From Ornithodoros turicata (Eukaryota; Arthropoda; Arachnida; Ixodida; Argasidae): a stretch of DNA of 64,000 nt. The notes under the pieces are model-generated. The model did not search any database and was not told the origin of the DNA. It was given only the letters and a program-made list of their open reading frames with translations. The DNA is taken from positions 65,719,807 through 65,783,806 of the forward strand of contig NC_088204.1 of assembly GCF_037126465.1 (NCBI RefSeq), read 5' to 3'. Made by a program: the position numbers and the translations under genes. Below are positions 61,970-64,000 of this stretch, in pieces. Position 1 is the first letter of the stretch; the number at the start of each line of letters is the position of its first letter.

Positions 61970-62610
61970 CATGTGGATATCCCGACGTGGCGCCGGTGTG
62001 GCAGCAGTGGCAGGTGCAGCTGTGTCTGCGCGGGCTCGCCATGGACTATGAAAACTATGCGGAGGACCAGCGACGAAAGGAGGCTAAGCCTGCGAGACGG
62101 CGCCGCTAAGATGAATAGGAGCAAGCCAGAAAGGCTCTGAACATGATGGGAACTGATGTCCTTAGGCTGGAACACATGGAAGGGACAAATACATACTCAG
62201 TGCCTAAGAAATTAATGATGATCATTCATTTCTTTCACCATGCTTCATCTTTCATCATTATTTCTTCATATTTCATCATTTTCTTTCATCGCCTTTCATC
62301 TGTAGCCGAAAGGCTCGTTTGCCTGCGGATGCTGTCTTGCGTTAGCGTTGTGTATAGGGTCGTGTGAAGGTTGTGTACCGTTTGTGAAGGGTCGTTGAAG
62401 GGTTGTGTTGCGTTGTGAATGGGAGTTCCAAAAGGGTTTTCATATTTTAACACGGTGCCCGCAGTGCAGGTGCAGCTGTGGTGGCCGACTTGTCTGCGTG
62501 GACGCGCCATGGACTATGAAAGCTGTGCGGAGGATCAGCAACGAAAGAAGGCTAAGCCTGCGAGACGGCGCCGCCAAGATGAATAGGAGCAAGCCCGAAA
62601 GGCTCGTCTG
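61970..62610 (+). repeat. Duplicated segment of a repetitive element
   Basis: The segment around 61985-62135 recurs at about 62462-62610. Both contain CGCCATGGACTATGAAA and then AGCCTGCGAGACGGCGCCGC. The frames read AMDYENYAEDQRRKEAKPAR and AMDYESCAEDQQRKKAKPAR, then stop. This is a degenerate protein-like repeat of a kind I believe common in ticks. Between them a TTTCATCATT-rich tract lies at 62220-62295. Confidence 0.6.
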
Positions 62611-62619
62611 CCTGAGTAT

Positions 62620-63875
62620 GCTACCTTGCGTTAGCATTGTGTAGGGTCGTGTGAAGCGTTGTGTAGCGGTTGTTTCCTCAGCAGGTTGTGGAAATCCTTA
62701 TGAAAACTGGAGCCCAGATAAATGTCTGCAAATTCAATGAACAAACCTATGTCATCATGTCTTTTTTTTTTTTTTACATTCGATTGCACAGCTATAACGC
62801 CCCGTAGAGAGAAAATATTTTGCACGGTGACTCCTGGTGGACAGTTTACAGACGACACAGGATTTCGAGCACGTTCAAGGTCACCTCATTGCTCCCTTAA
62901 AGGCTTATTCAATGACAAAGCCAACCCAAAGGCTCCACCGCAGCCATTCTCAATCTTCTCCACTCTTCTAATACGACGAGTGGAGGTAATTCTAATAGCA
63001 TTCTGTGTATACGCATTTTCAGAGCCCTGGGACACGTCCTTCCGTAACCTGTTGCATGTATAGTAAGTCATGCTTCGGATATAGTGAGTCAATAAACATG
63101 GGACTTTCAACTGGAAATTCCAAGTTGGAATGGAGCTCAGCCGAGTCCTTCTATTGCTATGGCTTGAGGGTCAACGCTTAGCAGGAGATGGACAGATGTA
63201 GATTTCACAGAGCCAGAGCCGTAGCGACGGGGGTACGAGAGGAGCAGGCCCCTCGGGAGGGAGGGCGCCGAACGGCAAGCTCTGGCAGGTTAGGTGGACA
63301 GTATAATGCGGGAATGAGAGAATGTGAATTAACGATCTTGGCAGTGCAAATCAGCGTATTCTTTTCATTGTTTACAGAGCTTCTGGAGGCAACGGGAGAG
63401 GGGAGGTGCTTCAGATTTGCCCTGCCCCGGGCGCAAACTCGCCTCGCAACGGCTCTGCACAGAACCCTTCGACATGGCCTTGTCGACGAGTTTATTCACC
63501 ATCATGGCCTTAGCTCTTGGAGATGTTCACGGTGATGAAGAGAAATGACGAAAACGATTTACCGAATTCATGATGTAATTACTAAACGAGAAGCTCCTGT
63601 AGTGCTCTGAGCGCGCGCCGACCCTGCAACGTTCGGCATGCACCGACTCACTCAGAGATGCACAAATTCCGGTTGAAAACCCCGTATGAACCTGCTTACA
63701 GTGCCCGCAAAGGAAACGAGGACTCTATACTGTCGAATGAATAATTGCATAATCGTATGCCCGACCGGTAAAGCCTTGCATGAAATCGTATAGTTCTAGT
63801 CGGCAGTCCACGTCACCACTCTACTCTACTGTACACGTTACCATTGTTGCCATTATGGGTACTACGGGCGGTACA
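62620..63875. other. Stretch without supported genes
   Basis: I see no gene. A T run lies at 62762-62775. A plus-strand 113-codon frame (62722-63063) crosses the T run and lacks coding character. Confidence 0.4.
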
Positions 63876-63880
63876 TGCTA

Positions 63881-63950
63881 GCAGGGGTTCTCAACTTGGC
63901 AACCAGCGATCGTGCCAGCACGACTTCAAGGAGCCTACCACCAGACCTGT
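63881..63950 (+). mobile_element. hAT-like transposon end (fragment)
   Basis: CAGGGGTTCTCAACTTGGCAA at 63884 is close to a common hAT terminus (CAGTGGTTCTCAACCTT). A second hAT-like start, CAGACCTGTAAAGTAATTAA, begins at about 63943 and runs out of the window. Confidence 0.45.
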
Positions 63951-64000
63951 AAAGTAATTAATTACATTCTTAGTAGTTAATTACTTCCAGAAATACATTC

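Overview
The window looks like arthropod nuclear DNA, most likely from a chelicerate such as an ixodid tick. It has GT-AG introns, a muscle myosin heavy chain gene with arthropod-style clusters of mutually exclusive exons, tRNA-derived SINEs, and many non-autonomous DNA transposons. The tick assignment rests on general impression; the arthropod muscle-myosin assignment is firm.

Positions 969-27126 (+ strand) hold the 3' three-quarters of a muscle myosin heavy chain (Mhc) gene. I could join every exon from the relay helix to the stop codon. One isoform path gives 4461 nt, or 1486 residues, with every splice phase matching; about 475 N-terminal residues lie upstream of the window. Five places show alternative structure: 2 relay exons (171 nt each), 3 exons for the beta-strand before the SH1/SH2 region (88 nt each), 3 converter exons (121 nt each), 2 S2-hinge exons (79 nt each), and two C-terminal exons plus a possible intron-retention end. 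That allows at least 72 proteins from this part of the gene. Two introns also hold open exons that begin with ATG and end in phase-0 donors (15070-15186 and 18887-19120). They look like internal first exons for headless rod proteins, comparable to the Drosophila myosin rod protein.

From about 27.5 kb to the end there is no complete recognisable gene. The minus strand carries three repeated exon pairs: a Ser/Thr/Pro- or acid-rich exon followed by an exon encoding one membrane helix, at 60546-60964/57942-58045, 50183-50750/47627-47733 and 41626-41917/35557-35669. All splice phases agree, so these are either three tandem paralogous genes or one modular membrane-protein gene that I do not recognise.

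The remaining sequence is dense in mobile elements. Several have exact boundaries: two hAT-like copies with perfect 8-bp target duplications (51314-52337, with a second MITE nested in it, and 56231-56921), an older hAT-like element at 42856-44988 holding younger insertions, a Harbinger-like MITE (37831-38102), a long-arm foldback element (38939-40409) inserted in a still larger palindrome, and several tRNA-derived SINEs.
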